DNA of 37,967 nucleotides from Eisenbergiella porci (GCF_009696275.1 NZ_VUMI01000052.1:1-37967), one strand, 5' to 3'; shown: positions 8,787 through 16,927, numbered from the stretch's first letter. Notes: generated by a model from the letters alone, not told the origin. A program made the numbers and translations.

Positions 8787-9770
8787 TTACTGTAGACGTA
8801 TTCTCGGATCTACCACCACCAGCAGGATATCCGAGATAAAAGTACCTACTACCGTAATTGCCGTCAGCATCAGCACACTTGTGCCTGCAAGATACATATC
8901 CTGGGAAAGCAGCGCATTGTATAAAAGAGAGCCAACCGTAGGGATATCCAGAACAATGGCCGTTACAGTCGCGCCCGATACGATGGAAGGAAGAATGCTT
9001 CCGATTGAGCTTATAATGGGATTAAGCGCCACACGTACCGGATATTTGTAAATCATTTTATTTTCCTTCAGCCCTCTCGCCCTGGCTGCCACCACGTAAG
9101 GCCTTTTCAGCTCGTCCAGCAGCGTTGCCCTTAAAATACGGATTACATTCGCCATACTTGCCAGTCCGATGACAATGACAGGAATCGGCAGATGCTTACA
9201 CAGATCCCAGAGTCTTGCCATGCTCCATGGCGCATTCTGGAATTCCGGTGAGTAAAAGCCGCCCACACTCAGCCCAAAATATCGGTTGCTGTAATACATC
9301 AGAATTAATGCCAGGAAAAAGCTGGGTGTAGCCAGTCCGATAAATCCCAGAATAGAAGCCAGATAATCACCAACCGAATACTGGTGCCTGGCCGAATAGA
9401 TACCGATCGGTATTGCCAGCGCATACGCGAAAACCAATGTAATAACAGAAAGCGCAATAGTCATCGGCATTCGGGAAGCGATAAGCGCCTTTACAGGCTG
9501 CTTCCACTGAAATGACTGGCCGAAATCACCCTTAAGCATATTTCCCATCCACAGAAAATATTGCTGCCACATAGGCTTATCCAGGCCATATTGCTGGCGC
9601 AGGCTGAGCACCACGGACTCATCCACCTGGCCCATCTGCTGCTGCAGATTAGCGATATAAGATGTCAGATAATCGCCGGGCGGCAATTGAATAACCACAA
9701 AAGCAAACACTGACATAATCGCCAGCAAAACGATCATATAGATAAATCTTTTGCATATATATTTCTTCAT
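8787..9770 (-). CDS. Opp/Dpp-type ABC importer permease (OppB-like)
   Basis: This permease of 327 residues has an N-terminal helix, the conserved QYGLDKPMWQQYFLWM segment of OppB/DppB, and the EAA-type loop (ARARGLKENKMIYKYPVRVALNP). It makes the transmembrane pore with the OppC-like subunit. The ATG at 9770 has AAGGAGGGG about 10 nt upstream. A hairpin with a short U-run at 9829-9860 separates it from the binding-protein gene, so it is probably expressed at a lower level than that protein. The 123 bp to the next permease contains several small GC-rich hairpins. Confidence 0.94.
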   Translation of the reverse strand: MKKYICKRFIYMIVLLAIMSVFAFVVIQLPPGDYLTSYIANLQQQMGQVDESVVLSLRQQYGLDKPMWQQYFLWMGNMLKGDFGQSFQWKQPVKALIASRMPMTIALSVITLVFAYALAIPIGIYSARHQYSVGDYLASILGFIGLATPSFFLALILMYYSNRYFGLSVGGFYSPEFQNAPWSMARLWDLCKHLPIPVIVIGLASMANVIRILRATLLDELKRPYVVAARARGLKENKMIYKYPVRVALNPIISSIGSILPSIVSGATVTAIVLDIPTVGSLLYNALLSQDMYLAGTSVLMLTAITVVGTFISDILLVVVDPRIRLQ

Positions 9771-9828
9771 TTATCTTTGACCCCTCCTTATTCCCCTCCG
9801 GGCAGCAAAAGTCCCGGTATATAGATAC

Positions 9829-9860
9829 AAAACGGGAAGGCACGCGATTGTACCTTCCCG
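9829..9860 (-). terminator. Partial terminator / attenuator between binding protein and permease
   Basis: On the minus strand, CGGGAAGG pairs perfectly with CCTTCCCG around a 12-nt loop, followed by TTTT. It lies about 80 bp after the binding-protein stop and before the OppB-like gene. A weak U-run suggests partial termination, which would give more binding protein than permease. This is a common arrangement in ABC importer operons. Confidence 0.7.
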
Positions 9861-9938
9861 CCATTTACTGAAATGTATAAATATCATACACTTTACAGCC
9901 GTGATACTTCATGCATAAAATTATGTCACACTATTCAC

Positions 9939-11954
9939 TTAATATTTAAAATACCATGTATCCCCGCGGTACGGTTTCCAGAAGTTATAGTCATTGGCAA
10001 AGGTTCCTTCTGTGGGGGTATTTCCCAGGCGGTTGCTGATGATAACCAGACGGGGCGAAACCGATACGCCGATAAACCAGCACTGATCACTGATTCTCTT
10101 TAAAATACTTTCTCCCAGCGCAACATATTCAGGATCCGTATTTGACATAGTGCCGAATCTGAGACAGTCATCATAAATTTCCTGGATTTCTGCCGGAGGC
10201 TGTTCTCCCTTGGTTCCGTTGCTGTCCCAATAATCCTTATAAGCTCTCATGAACTCCAAATCATCATAGGCATTTCCGGGACGAAGCCTGCTGAAGGCAG
10301 CTCCCCTTAAATTGAATTCGCCTACGCTGTCCAGGGTAAACGCCTGCATATCACGATCATTGCCGATTCCTCTTTCCAGATAATAGGAGCGTTCCACCTG
10401 TTTTAAAGTAACGTTAATGCCAACTGCATCCCAGTACTCACAGGCCATTTCAGCTACGGGCATAAACTCTTCAATCGTTTCCAGGACAATATTAAATTCC
10501 TGTCCATTAGGCATAACTCTCACGGTTTTTGCCGCGTTCCATGCATAGCCGCATTCATCCAGCAGTGCATTGGCCTTATCCACATCATATTCAATAAATG
10601 CATTTTCAAATTCTTCCTTCATAAAGGAGGTATCTGCGGAAGCGGTTGCCTGTCTCACAGTCCCTTTTCCATAGTACAGGGTTTCGTTAATTGTATTTCT
10701 GTCCAGCGCGTAGCTCATAGCCTGACGGAACTTCACATTTGTAAAAATTTCTCTTAAGTCCGCATTTTTATCCGTAATATTAAAGGTAAATGCACAGTCG
10801 GAGCCTCGTGTGTTTTCAAACAGGAATACCTGGTAATCACCGTTGGCCTCATTTTCCTTCAGCATGGTATAATCGGATACGGGAAGGGGATTCTCACCTG
10901 CCGCATGGATTTCACCGCTGATAAGCTTCAGGGCGCGTACATCCTTATCCTGTACAATCATAGCCTCCTGCTCATCAATGTAAGGAAGCTGATTGCCTTC
11001 CTGATCCACTACATGGTAATAGGGATTGCGTGTAAAAAACTTATTTCCATTATTATCAATCCTGTCAAGGACCCATGGATAAACATCCGGAGCATCACAG
11101 TCTGTCTGTGCCTGGGTATTATCAAGATGAGCCTTAAAACAGAGAATCCAGGATTCATATCCTTCTTCCTTGGCCAGCTTATCTGCATCCGGGTTGTAGG
11201 TTTTATGCCACTGCTTTAAATATTCCTTCGGTGCAAAAAAGCTTCTGATTATCCCTGTGGAATAACGGGCCATCGTAATTTCAAAGGCCGGATTCGGTTC
11301 CTCAAATTTAATATTGAGCGTATACGGATCCACCTGCTCATATATCATGGGCTTGCCGTTACTGCAGTAAGCGGCATCAACGGACGGGTTTACATCCGTA
11401 TTGGTAAGGACATCGTTATACCAGAACATCCAGTCATCGGTAGTCAGCTCATCACCATTTGACCATTTCATCCCTTCTCTCAGGTGTATTGTAAACTGTG
11501 TGGAATCCTCGTTAATTTCATAAGCCTGAATCAGATTGGGTTTAAAGGTCTTCAAATCCTTTTCTATTGTCAAAAGTGACTGGAACCTCAACCCTTCCGT
11601 ATCCACCTGTCCGGAGCTGGGACCGAAGGCCGCTCCCACATAAGTCCCGCCATAAACGCCAATGTCATCCACTTCCACCACCGCAGGTTCTTTGGGAAGG
11701 CGTTCTTCAATCGGGGGAAGTTCTCCTTTTTCCACCTGCTCATGTACCAGGGGGGATTCCTTATACTGGCCGTCTCCCACACCGCCTCTGACAAGATTGT
11801 CTGTCTCCGGCGCCTGCGTGCCTGCAGTCTGTGTGCTTTCTGTGGCCTGCCCCTCAGAAGGAGGAGTTGCTGTGGTTGTCTGGCTGCCGCATCCGGCAAC
11901 CCCCATTGCCAGACAAACCGTCATAAACAGCGCCATCATTTTTCTTTGTTTCAT
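9939..11954 (-). CDS. Family 5 extracellular solute-binding lipoprotein (oligopeptide/oligosaccharide ABC importer)
   Basis: This is a large (671-residue) SBP_bac_5 binding protein. The N-terminus is a lipoprotein signal with lipobox VAGC, then a Thr/Ser/Gln-rich linker to about residue 70. The family motif FTIHLREGMKWSNGDELT and the later segment KFRQAMSYALDRNTI are clear. It should be anchored outside the membrane and pass substrate to the OppBC-like permeases encoded next. It is longer than DppA/OppA (about 540), like the large members found in sugar operons. The ATG has AGAGAGG 7 nt upstream. Its neighbours (GH39, sugar-type repressor) favour an oligosaccharide or glycoside over a peptide, but this is inference. 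Confidence 0.93.
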   Translation of the reverse strand: MKQRKMMALFMTVCLAMGVAGCGSQTTTATPPSEGQATESTQTAGTQAPETDNLVRGGVGDGQYKESPLVHEQVEKGELPPIEERLPKEPAVVEVDDIGVYGGTYVGAAFGPSSGQVDTEGLRFQSLLTIEKDLKTFKPNLIQAYEINEDSTQFTIHLREGMKWSNGDELTTDDWMFWYNDVLTNTDVNPSVDAAYCSNGKPMIYEQVDPYTLNIKFEEPNPAFEITMARYSTGIIRSFFAPKEYLKQWHKTYNPDADKLAKEEGYESWILCFKAHLDNTQAQTDCDAPDVYPWVLDRIDNNGNKFFTRNPYYHVVDQEGNQLPYIDEQEAMIVQDKDVRALKLISGEIHAAGENPLPVSDYTMLKENEANGDYQVFLFENTRGSDCAFTFNITDKNADLREIFTNVKFRQAMSYALDRNTINETLYYGKGTVRQATASADTSFMKEEFENAFIEYDVDKANALLDECGYAWNAAKTVRVMPNGQEFNIVLETIEEFMPVAEMACEYWDAVGINVTLKQVERSYYLERGIGNDRDMQAFTLDSVGEFNLRGAAFSRLRPGNAYDDLEFMRAYKDYWDSNGTKGEQPPAEIQEIYDDCLRFGTMSNTDPEYVALGESILKRISDQCWFIGVSVSPRLVIISNRLGNTPTEGTFANDYNFWKPYRGDTWYFKY

Positions 11955-12005
11955 GCTGATACCTCTCTTTCATACCTTTTTTATCGCGAAGCCGTAGCTT
12001 TTGCA

Positions 12006-13079
12006 TCAATAACAGCCCGATCGGAACGGATCCTCCCGTTTTTTCAATGTATCCCTGGTTATCAATATGGGCTGCAATATAATCCTCTTGTGGAACTTCC
12101 GTTCCTCCGCCGCATTATTTTCCATATCTCCCCCCTTGCCGCTTTCTACCGCATCCATCAGGGAAAAGCATTCTGCAATCATCATATTGGCATCCAGGGA
12201 ATAGGTGGTCAGCGCCGGGGCAAACTGGCTTGCCAGAGGTATATTATCCACACTCAGCACCGAAACCTGATCCGGAACCTCAATCCCCTTTGTCCTCAAT
12301 GCCTGAATCAGCCCAATAGCCATCCAGTCGTTTGCAGCAAACACAGCCGTAAATTTCCGGATCATAACCAGGTTCGCCACCTGATCTGCAAGAGAATAAC
12401 CTCCTCTGAAGTTCATCTTGCTTTCCAGGATTACATTCTCAATCCCATTTTTCCTTGAGCCCCTGATAAAGCCGTTCTTGCGGTAAAGAGCGGATGCATA
12501 AGTATCAGGCCCGGTGATATGTATTACCTTTCTATGTCCGTAGCCGGCCAGAACCTTAGCCGCATTGATGCCAATTTTAAAATGATCGAAATATATCTGT
12601 GCAAAATCATCATGGTTTGGATAATTTTCAAAAGAGATTATTCGGGGATATATATCTTTAATCTTCTGCAGGTTATCTTCCTCAAATTTACCTATCATCA
12701 GTACCGGCGAAATCATATCGCCGTTTTCCAGCGTTTCCAGTGTCAGCGGAATCATATTCACGCTGTTTTTCGCAGAGTAGCTTGTCAGCTCCATGAGCAT
12801 TCTGTTGTAAAAGGGATCGTTGAGCTTAATGCTGGGAGAGCAGATAAGGTTTACATATTTGTTTTTTACAATCGGTGCGACATAGGTCCCTTTCCCTTCG
12901 TACTTGATAAGAAGTCCCTCGGATACAAGCTGATTAATCACTTCCCGGATACGCTGCCTTCCAACCATAAGCCTTTGCTCCAGTTTTCTTTCTGATTCCA
13001 GCTTAATCAGTCTGTCGGACTGCAGCTGCTTTACTTCTCTGCGCAGGATATCTGCAATTTCTTTGTTCTCCTGATTCAT
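12006..13079 (-). CDS. AraR-type repressor: GntR DNA-binding domain fused to a LacI-like sensor domain
   Basis: This is a 357-residue transcription regulator. Residues 1-70 form a GntR winged helix (ESERKLEQRLMVGRQRIREV, then the wing GLLIKYEGKGTYVAP). Residues about 75-340 are a LacI/periplasmic-binding-like effector domain (VLAGYGHRKVIHITGP, AVFAANDWMAIGLIQALR, VSVLSVDNIPLASQFAPALTT). This is the arrangement of AraR of Bacillus subtilis, where a sugar releases the repressor from DNA. The ATG has GGGAG 6 nt upstream. It is the first gene of the importer/GH39 operon, 51 bp before the binding protein, so it probably represses its own operon through sites at 13184-13331. Confidence 0.92.
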   Translation of the reverse strand: MNQENKEIADILRREVKQLQSDRLIKLESERKLEQRLMVGRQRIREVINQLVSEGLLIKYEGKGTYVAPIVKNKYVNLICSPSIKLNDPFYNRMLMELTSYSAKNSVNMIPLTLETLENGDMISPVLMIGKFEEDNLQKIKDIYPRIISFENYPNHDDFAQIYFDHFKIGINAAKVLAGYGHRKVIHITGPDTYASALYRKNGFIRGSRKNGIENVILESKMNFRGGYSLADQVANLVMIRKFTAVFAANDWMAIGLIQALRTKGIEVPDQVSVLSVDNIPLASQFAPALTTYSLDANMMIAECFSLMDAVESGKGGDMENNAAEERKFHKRIILQPILITRDTLKKREDPFRSGCY

Positions 13080-13183
13080 AGCCTTCTCCCGAACCCCATT
13101 TCCTTATCTTTAGTTGCAGTTTTTAGTAATATTGCACAACAATTTTTATTTTCATTTTTTAGTAATTTTATACAAATTATGCA

Positions 13184-13208
13184 TTTGGTTTAACCCAAAC
13201 AACGTTTG
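13184..13208. promoter_or_regulatory. Candidate operators for the AraR-type repressor
   Basis: Two overlapping dyad symmetries lie in the operon leader: TTTGGTTTAACCCAAA (two mismatches from perfect) and CAAAC-AAC-GTTTG (perfect 5-bp arms). They sit about 100 bp downstream of the promoter. GntR-type winged helices bind short palindromes, so these are plausible roadblock operators. Not proven. Confidence 0.4.
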
Positions 13209-13302
13209 TATATTATATTAATTGCATAATTTTTACCCATGCATTCGTTTTATCGTTTTATTTATTTTAATAATACAAACCATTTATTCATCATTTTTAC
13301 TA

Positions 13303-13331
13303 ATAATATATCATGATATTTTTATTGTCAA
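13303..13331 (-). promoter_or_regulatory. SigA-type promoter of the importer/GH39 operon with a palindrome in the spacer
   Basis: Read on the minus strand: -35 TTGACA (13326-13331), a 17-bp spacer, and -10 TATTAT (13303-13308). The spacer contains most of the perfect 12-bp palindrome ATATCATGATAT (13308-13319), a natural place for a repressor to block RNA polymerase. It faces the AraR-type gene and the whole operon. Confidence 0.75.
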
Positions 13332-13579
13332 TAGATTTATTGTATTTCCCCTGTTTTTGCTGTCATTTTGGTTATTATATACTTAATTACCATTCGTTTT
13401 TTGTGCATATCAACAACAAATATTTTATATTTTTCCTTATGATGTTGTTTATTTAATATACCATTCTGTATTTATGTCTGTTTTCTTCCAATGGCAGAAT
13501 CTCACTACAGATGAAGCTGTTCCCCCCCTCCCTCCAGGTAAATACGGCATCTATGCTTCACCTTTGTTCAAATAACCGC

Positions 13580-13629
13580 AAAAAAGAAGCCGCACCCCCG
13601 GTGATCCATCGATCACCGGGGAGCGCGGC
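13580..13629 (-). terminator. Terminator of hpf
   Basis: A long GC-rich hairpin (13589-13629) has inner arms GTGATC/GATCAC and near-complete outer pairing of GCCGC...GCGGC. On the minus strand it is followed by TTCTTTTTT. It lies about 30 bp after the hpf stop. Confidence 0.92.
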
Positions 13630-13657
13630 CCCCTTTTCTATCTCACTTGCTTAACTC

Positions 13658-14185
13658 TTAATATTCCGGTTCAATCAATCCGTAGGTATTACCTTTTCTC
13701 TTATACACTACGTTCACCTGCTCTGTTTCCGCATTGAAGAAAACAAAGAAATTATGTCCCAGAAGTTCCATCTGGATACATGCGTCTTCGGGATACATCG
13801 GCTTAATGTCGAATTTCTTGGTTCTGACAATCTGGATCTCCTCTTCTTCCGGATAATCCTTATCAATAAAAGCCTGCTGGAAATTGCCGCCTGACTGATG
13901 CTTGTCCGTAATTTTATTCTTATATTTCTTAAGCTGTCTCTCAATTACCTCTTCAACCAGGTCGATGGATACATACATATCATTGCTTGTCTGCTCCGAC
14001 CTGATAATACTGCCTTTTACCGGGATTGTCACCTCAATCTTCTGTCTGTCTTTCTCAACGCTCAGCGTTACATGTACTTCCGTGTCCTGGGTGAAGTACT
14101 TTTCCAGCTTGCCAATCTTCGATTCCACTGCGCTGCGAAGCCCCTGTGTTATTTCGATGTTCTTTCCGCTGATAATGAATTTCAT
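13658..14185 (-). CDS. hpf: Long-form ribosome hibernation promoting factor
   Basis: This is a long HPF of 175 residues. The N-terminal S30AE domain (MKFIISGKNIEITQGLRS) binds the 30S decoding region. The C-terminal domain (EIQIVRTKKFDIKPMYPEDA, GHNFFVFFNAETEQVNVVYKR) joins two ribosomes into inactive 100S dimers in stationary phase or stress. The start is the second ATG, at 14185: the AGAAGGG site runs directly into the first ATG at 14194 but lies 9 nt before the second. It is a single-gene unit with its own promoter and terminator. In many Firmicutes hpf lies before secA; here it does not. Confidence 0.96.
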   Translation of the reverse strand: MKFIISGKNIEITQGLRSAVESKIGKLEKYFTQDTEVHVTLSVEKDRQKIEVTIPVKGSIIRSEQTSNDMYVSIDLVEEVIERQLKKYKNKITDKHQSGGNFQQAFIDKDYPEEEEIQIVRTKKFDIKPMYPEDACIQMELLGHNFFVFFNAETEQVNVVYKRKGNTYGLIEPEY

Positions 14186-14271
14186 GCCGATCATCCCTTC
14201 TGTTTCATATTAGGAACAAAGACCATATTGCCTGTCCACATCCTGCGGCATATCTTTTTGTCCTTATTTGG

Positions 14272-14301
14272 ATTATAACATATCCCCACACCGGCATGCA
14301 A
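14272..14301 (-). promoter_or_regulatory. Promoter of hpf
   Basis: On the minus strand: -35 TTGCAT (14296-14301), an 18-bp spacer, and an extended -10 TGTTATAAT with the hexamer at 14272-14277. The transcript would start about 80 nt before the hpf start codon. Confidence 0.7.
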
Positions 14302-14452
14302 TGTTTTCAGAATTTTAACTGAAAATTTATAATTGTTTCTGTCAATGTGAAATGACATAACTTTGTAATTATTTTGTAAAATTCGTGGAACTTGCCAAAA
14401 CACCCGTTCCATTTTACGTTCTTACGAACAGCACTGAAATATTTTCTCAACC

Positions 14453-14523
14453 CGTGGATAATGTGTATAAGTTCGTGTATAACTCCATAATCCCCAAAAA
14501 TACCGCTTTTTCTGTGTGGATAA
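14453..14523 (+). other. Cluster of four DnaA-box-like sites
   Basis: Two exact matches to the DnaA box (TGTGNATAA) lie at 14462-14470 (TGTGTATAA) and 14515-14523 (TGTGGATAA). Two one-mismatch copies lie at 14453-14461 (CGTGGATAA) and 14474-14482 (CGTGTATAA). All four are in the same orientation within 71 bp, and an AT-rich stretch follows to about 14670. No dnaA, dnaN, rpmH or other origin gene is nearby. The rest of the 14302-14709 gap shows no gene. Confidence 0.6.
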
Positions 14524-14709
14524 CTTTGTGGTTAAAAAACTCTTATTTCTATATACTTCGACAAATTTTGTGCAGAATCTACAATCCGGGTAAATTCAGT
14601 GCCTTTTCAGATAATTTTGAAAGTGTCAGACAATAATATATTTTTATCTGATTTTTGAAAAAAATCTGTCTCCTGCCATCCCTCTGCAGGCGGCGTGCCA
14701 GACTGCTTT

Positions 14710-15200
14710 TCATGTCCTGTGATGTATCAGTTTTTTGCTTTCCCAGGACTTGCCCTTAAAGTAAATCAGACCTGTGACAGCCGGCAGAATCGGTGAAACC
14801 GCCTGCCCTATTGTCCAGCAGTGCATTCCTTCAAACGTATTTATTTTAGGCCCTACACCGCATGCTGCAGCAACGGATACACCAAAGTAATTCAGCATTG
14901 CAGCCAAATGTTCCAAACGGTTACTGTCTGCCCTCGCAGTTCCTCCGCACCTTTATATTTGGCAATTAAAACCGTTCCGCCCATTGTAACGCCGATGCAG
15001 ACGAAGTTAATGACAAAACTCATCATGGAAGTATTACTGATTGCCACAAGCCCCGTTTCACCTGCTATATTCCCCACAACAAGCATATCCATATCCACAA
15101 TACTGTAAAAGGGCTGGAGCAGGCTGGCTAACAGGAGGGGAAGCGCAAACCTGATGAGCTTCTTTGGTACGCTTCCAAAGCATTTTTTCCTGACAGGCAA
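14710..15200 (-). pseudogene. Remnant of a MATE-family efflux transporter gene
   Basis: Two overlapping reading frames make up a broken MATE gene. The 5' part (15200-14892) encodes the first helices (LIRFALPLLLASLLQPFYSI, DMLVVGNIAGETGLVAISN, GVTMGGTVLIAKYKGAEE) and then runs out of frame. The other frame (14916-14710) gives FGVSVAAACGVGPKINTF and IGQAVS, then jumps straight to what looks like the C-terminus (GLIYFKGKSW). An intact MATE protein is about 450 residues; only some 160 remain. At least two internal deletions plus a frameshift are implied. An intact MATE gene of a different sequence is at 23950-25299. Confidence 0.82.
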
Positions 15201-15228
15201 ACATCATCACCCACTCTTTCTGCATAAT

Positions 15229-15258
15229 AAAAAGGATATGCTCCTAAGAACATATCCT
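15229..15258 (-). terminator. Terminator of the NlpC/P60 gene
   Basis: On the minus strand, AGGATATG pairs perfectly with CATATCCT around a 10-nt loop, followed by TTTTATTATG. It lies about 28 bp after the stop of the NlpC/P60 gene. Confidence 0.85.
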
Positions 15259-15285
15259 CTGTTACTTTTCATTATTATTTATTTC

Positions 15286-16608
15286 TCAGGGAAGAACTCT
15301 TCTTACTGCCACAGGAGTTCTGTAATCAGCCTCAGAAATCTTGATTCCAGTACTTGCCGTGCTGGCATGTACGATCTGTCCGTCGCCGATGTAAATTCCC
15401 ACATGGCCGGTATAGCATACGATATCTCCGGGCTGTGCATTTTCCAGTCCGCCTACATCCGTGCCTACATTTCTGTCTGCAGATGAGGAATGAGGAAGGG
15501 AAACACCGAAGTTCTTATATACGCTCATTACAAAACCGGAGCAGTCCGCACCGTTTGTAAGGCTTGTCCCGCCATATACATAAGGGTTGCCGACAAACTG
15601 CACTGCGAAATCCGCAACTGATTCACCGTGTGATGAAACGGCTGCTGCCGCGGATTTTGTCTCTGCTGCCGGAGCGGCTTCTGCGGAAGCTTCAGAAGAA
15701 GTTTCTGTTGCTGCAGACTCCGTTGCTGTTTCCGAAGGTGCCTGGGAAGCAGTTTCCGTTGTTGTCTCCGTGCTTGTCCTTGTTGTAGTTTCTGTTGTTG
15801 TCTCACTGCTTGTTTCGGTCGTGGTCTCAGTGGTTTTTTCCGTCGTAGTCTCTGTAGTTGTTTCAGAAGAAGATTCCGTTGTTGTCTCAGAGGAAGCTTC
15901 TGATGAAGATTCGGTCTGAGCAGAGGATTCGGTTTTCTTCTTTGACTCTTCTTCGGAAGAGGTTTCGGTCTGGGATTCATATTCCCTGCTTTCTTCCTTT
16001 TCCGGTTCGGATTCTTTTTCCTGGCTATTATTATCTGCCTGTGAGGATTGCTCCTGTTCAGGTGTCTGGGTTGTCTCTGATTTGGCAGTCTGTGTTTCCT
16101 TCAGGTCTACAGGTTCAACAATTGTCTTCGACTGTGCAAGAGTTTCTCCCTGCACGGTAGCCTGTCCGCTCAGAACCGCATCCTCGCCGATTGTCAGAAC
16201 CACGTCTGACACAGATGCTTCGGCTTCAGGAGCTTCCACCACATCCAGTACGCTTGCCACGCCAATACCATTGGTAATCGCCGCCTCTGTCTGCTGTTCC
16301 CGGATATGGGAATCAACCTGTGCGTCAATGTATGATTCTCCTGCTCCTGTCATTCCGGTTTCGATATCCACAGATGTTACCTCTGAGGATTCCTGTGCGG
16401 TCTGGACAGTCTGTGCAGCCTTTTCGCTCTGGTCTGCTTCTTCCTGTACACTTGTGAGGGAACTGCCTTCATCCAGCGTCAGGCCGATGCCTGCTGCCGG
16501 AAGTTCATAAGATACACCGGTTGCACTTGCCTGCATAGCAGCTGTACCAAATATTACTGCGGAAGCAGTGATTGCACATGTTACAGCTTTCACGCGTGTA
16601 TATTTCAT
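15286..16608 (-). CDS. Secreted NlpC/P60 cell-wall peptidase with long Ser/Thr/Glu-rich linker
   Basis: This 440-residue secreted protein starts with a signal peptide (residues 1-29, cleavage near AMQASA). A poorly conserved region follows to about 170, then a 150-residue low-complexity linker made mostly of Ser, Thr and Glu (about 175-325). The NlpC/P60 domain covers about 328-440. The catalytic cysteine is Cys356 in GADCSGFV, with His402 in GHVGIYIG and His414 in IVHAST. Such enzymes cut the gamma-D-Glu-diamino acid bond of peptidoglycan stem peptides. The start at 16608 is set by GGAGG 5 nt upstream and by the signal peptide; the frame stays open for 31 more codons upstream, through the promoter. 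The linker may hold the enzyme away from the wall or carry glycans. Confidence 0.92.
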   Translation of the reverse strand: MKYTRVKAVTCAITASAVIFGTAAMQASATGVSYELPAAGIGLTLDEGSSLTSVQEEADQSEKAAQTVQTAQESSEVTSVDIETGMTGAGESYIDAQVDSHIREQQTEAAITNGIGVASVLDVVEAPEAEASVSDVVLTIGEDAVLSGQATVQGETLAQSKTIVEPVDLKETQTAKSETTQTPEQEQSSQADNNSQEKESEPEKEESREYESQTETSSEEESKKKTESSAQTESSSEASSETTTESSSETTTETTTEKTTETTTETSSETTTETTTRTSTETTTETASQAPSETATESAATETSSEASAEAAPAAETKSAAAAVSSHGESVADFAVQFVGNPYVYGGTSLTNGADCSGFVMSVYKNFGVSLPHSSSADRNVGTDVGGLENAQPGDIVCYTGHVGIYIGDGQIVHASTASTGIKISEADYRTPVAVRRVLP

Positions 16609-16672
16609 GAGTTCCTCCAAAAAAATCATTTGAACTGTTACATTTGTTACGAAATTATTACATCTGTTGTTA

Positions 16673-16701
16673 ACTATACCACCGCCGCCATTTTTTGTCA
16701 A
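16673..16701 (-). promoter_or_regulatory. Promoter of the NlpC/P60 gene
   Basis: On the minus strand: a perfect -35 TTGACA (16696-16701), a 17-bp spacer and -10 TATAGT (16673-16678). The start codon is about 65 nt downstream of the -10. This supports the short start at 16608. Confidence 0.85.
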
Positions 16702-16758
16702 CCTTTACACAAAAATCGATTCTAAAGAGAAAAAGCCTGCGAAACCACATAAAATCAA

Positions 16759-16787
16759 GGAAAGGAAGGCACTCGGCCTTCCTTTCC
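16759..16787. terminator. 12-bp perfect hairpin, probable terminator of the trxB transcript
   Basis: Arms GGAAAGGAAGGC and GCCTTCCTTTCC pair perfectly around a 5-nt loop. On the minus strand it is followed by TTGATTTTATG, a loose U-run. It lies between trxB and the promoter of the NlpC/P60 gene and would keep trxB read-through out of that gene. Confidence 0.65.
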
Positions 16788-16878
16788 AAATTGTGAACAT
16801 TTTTTGAATTTTACAGATTTTATATTACATACTGGCAATAATTAACAATAAAAGTTGTTACGTAATATTTAATATTTA

Positions 16879-16927
16879 CATCGGATGAACATCCGATGCT
16901 TCTTGAATAGAAGAGCCATTCAAGAAG
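16879..16927. repeat. Two back-to-back hairpins
   Basis: The first hairpin has arms CATCGGATG and CATCCGATG with a 2-nt loop (16879-16898). It touches the second, with arms CTTCTTGAAT and ATTCAAGAAG and a 9-nt loop (16899-16927). Both are perfect. They lie in the 403-bp gene-free stretch between the NlpC/P60 promoter and trxB, just left of the MITE-like element, and have no visible coding role. Confidence 0.75.

Larger units (their letters stand above)
13080..13657. other. AT-rich leader and regulatory region between the AraR-type gene and hpf
   Basis: There is no gene in these 578 bp. From left to right on the plus strand it holds: two direct copies of TTTTAGTAAT (13121-13130 and 13157-13166), an imperfect palindrome TTTGGTTTAACCCAAA (13184-13199), the inverted repeat CAAAC-N3-GTTTG (13196-13208), the operon promoter (13303-13331), an AT-rich stretch with nothing recognisable, and the hpf terminator (13580-13629). 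The transcript leader before the repressor gene would be about 215 nt. No known riboswitch was recognised in it. Confidence 0.6.

Noticed and set aside
13080-13300. Riboswitch in the long leader of the AraR-type gene
   Set aside because: No known riboswitch core sequence or strong multi-stem fold was recognised; the leader is mostly low-complexity AT.
14400-14700. Main chromosomal origin (oriC)
   Set aside because: There is a DnaA-box cluster and AT-rich DNA, but no dnaA, dnaN, rpmH, rnpA or parAB gene, and no clear unwinding element could be shown. Kept only as a finding.
15587-15919. Plus-strand frame rich in Val and Ser
   Set aside because: It is the antisense shadow of the Ser/Thr/Glu-rich linker of the NlpC/P60 protein.
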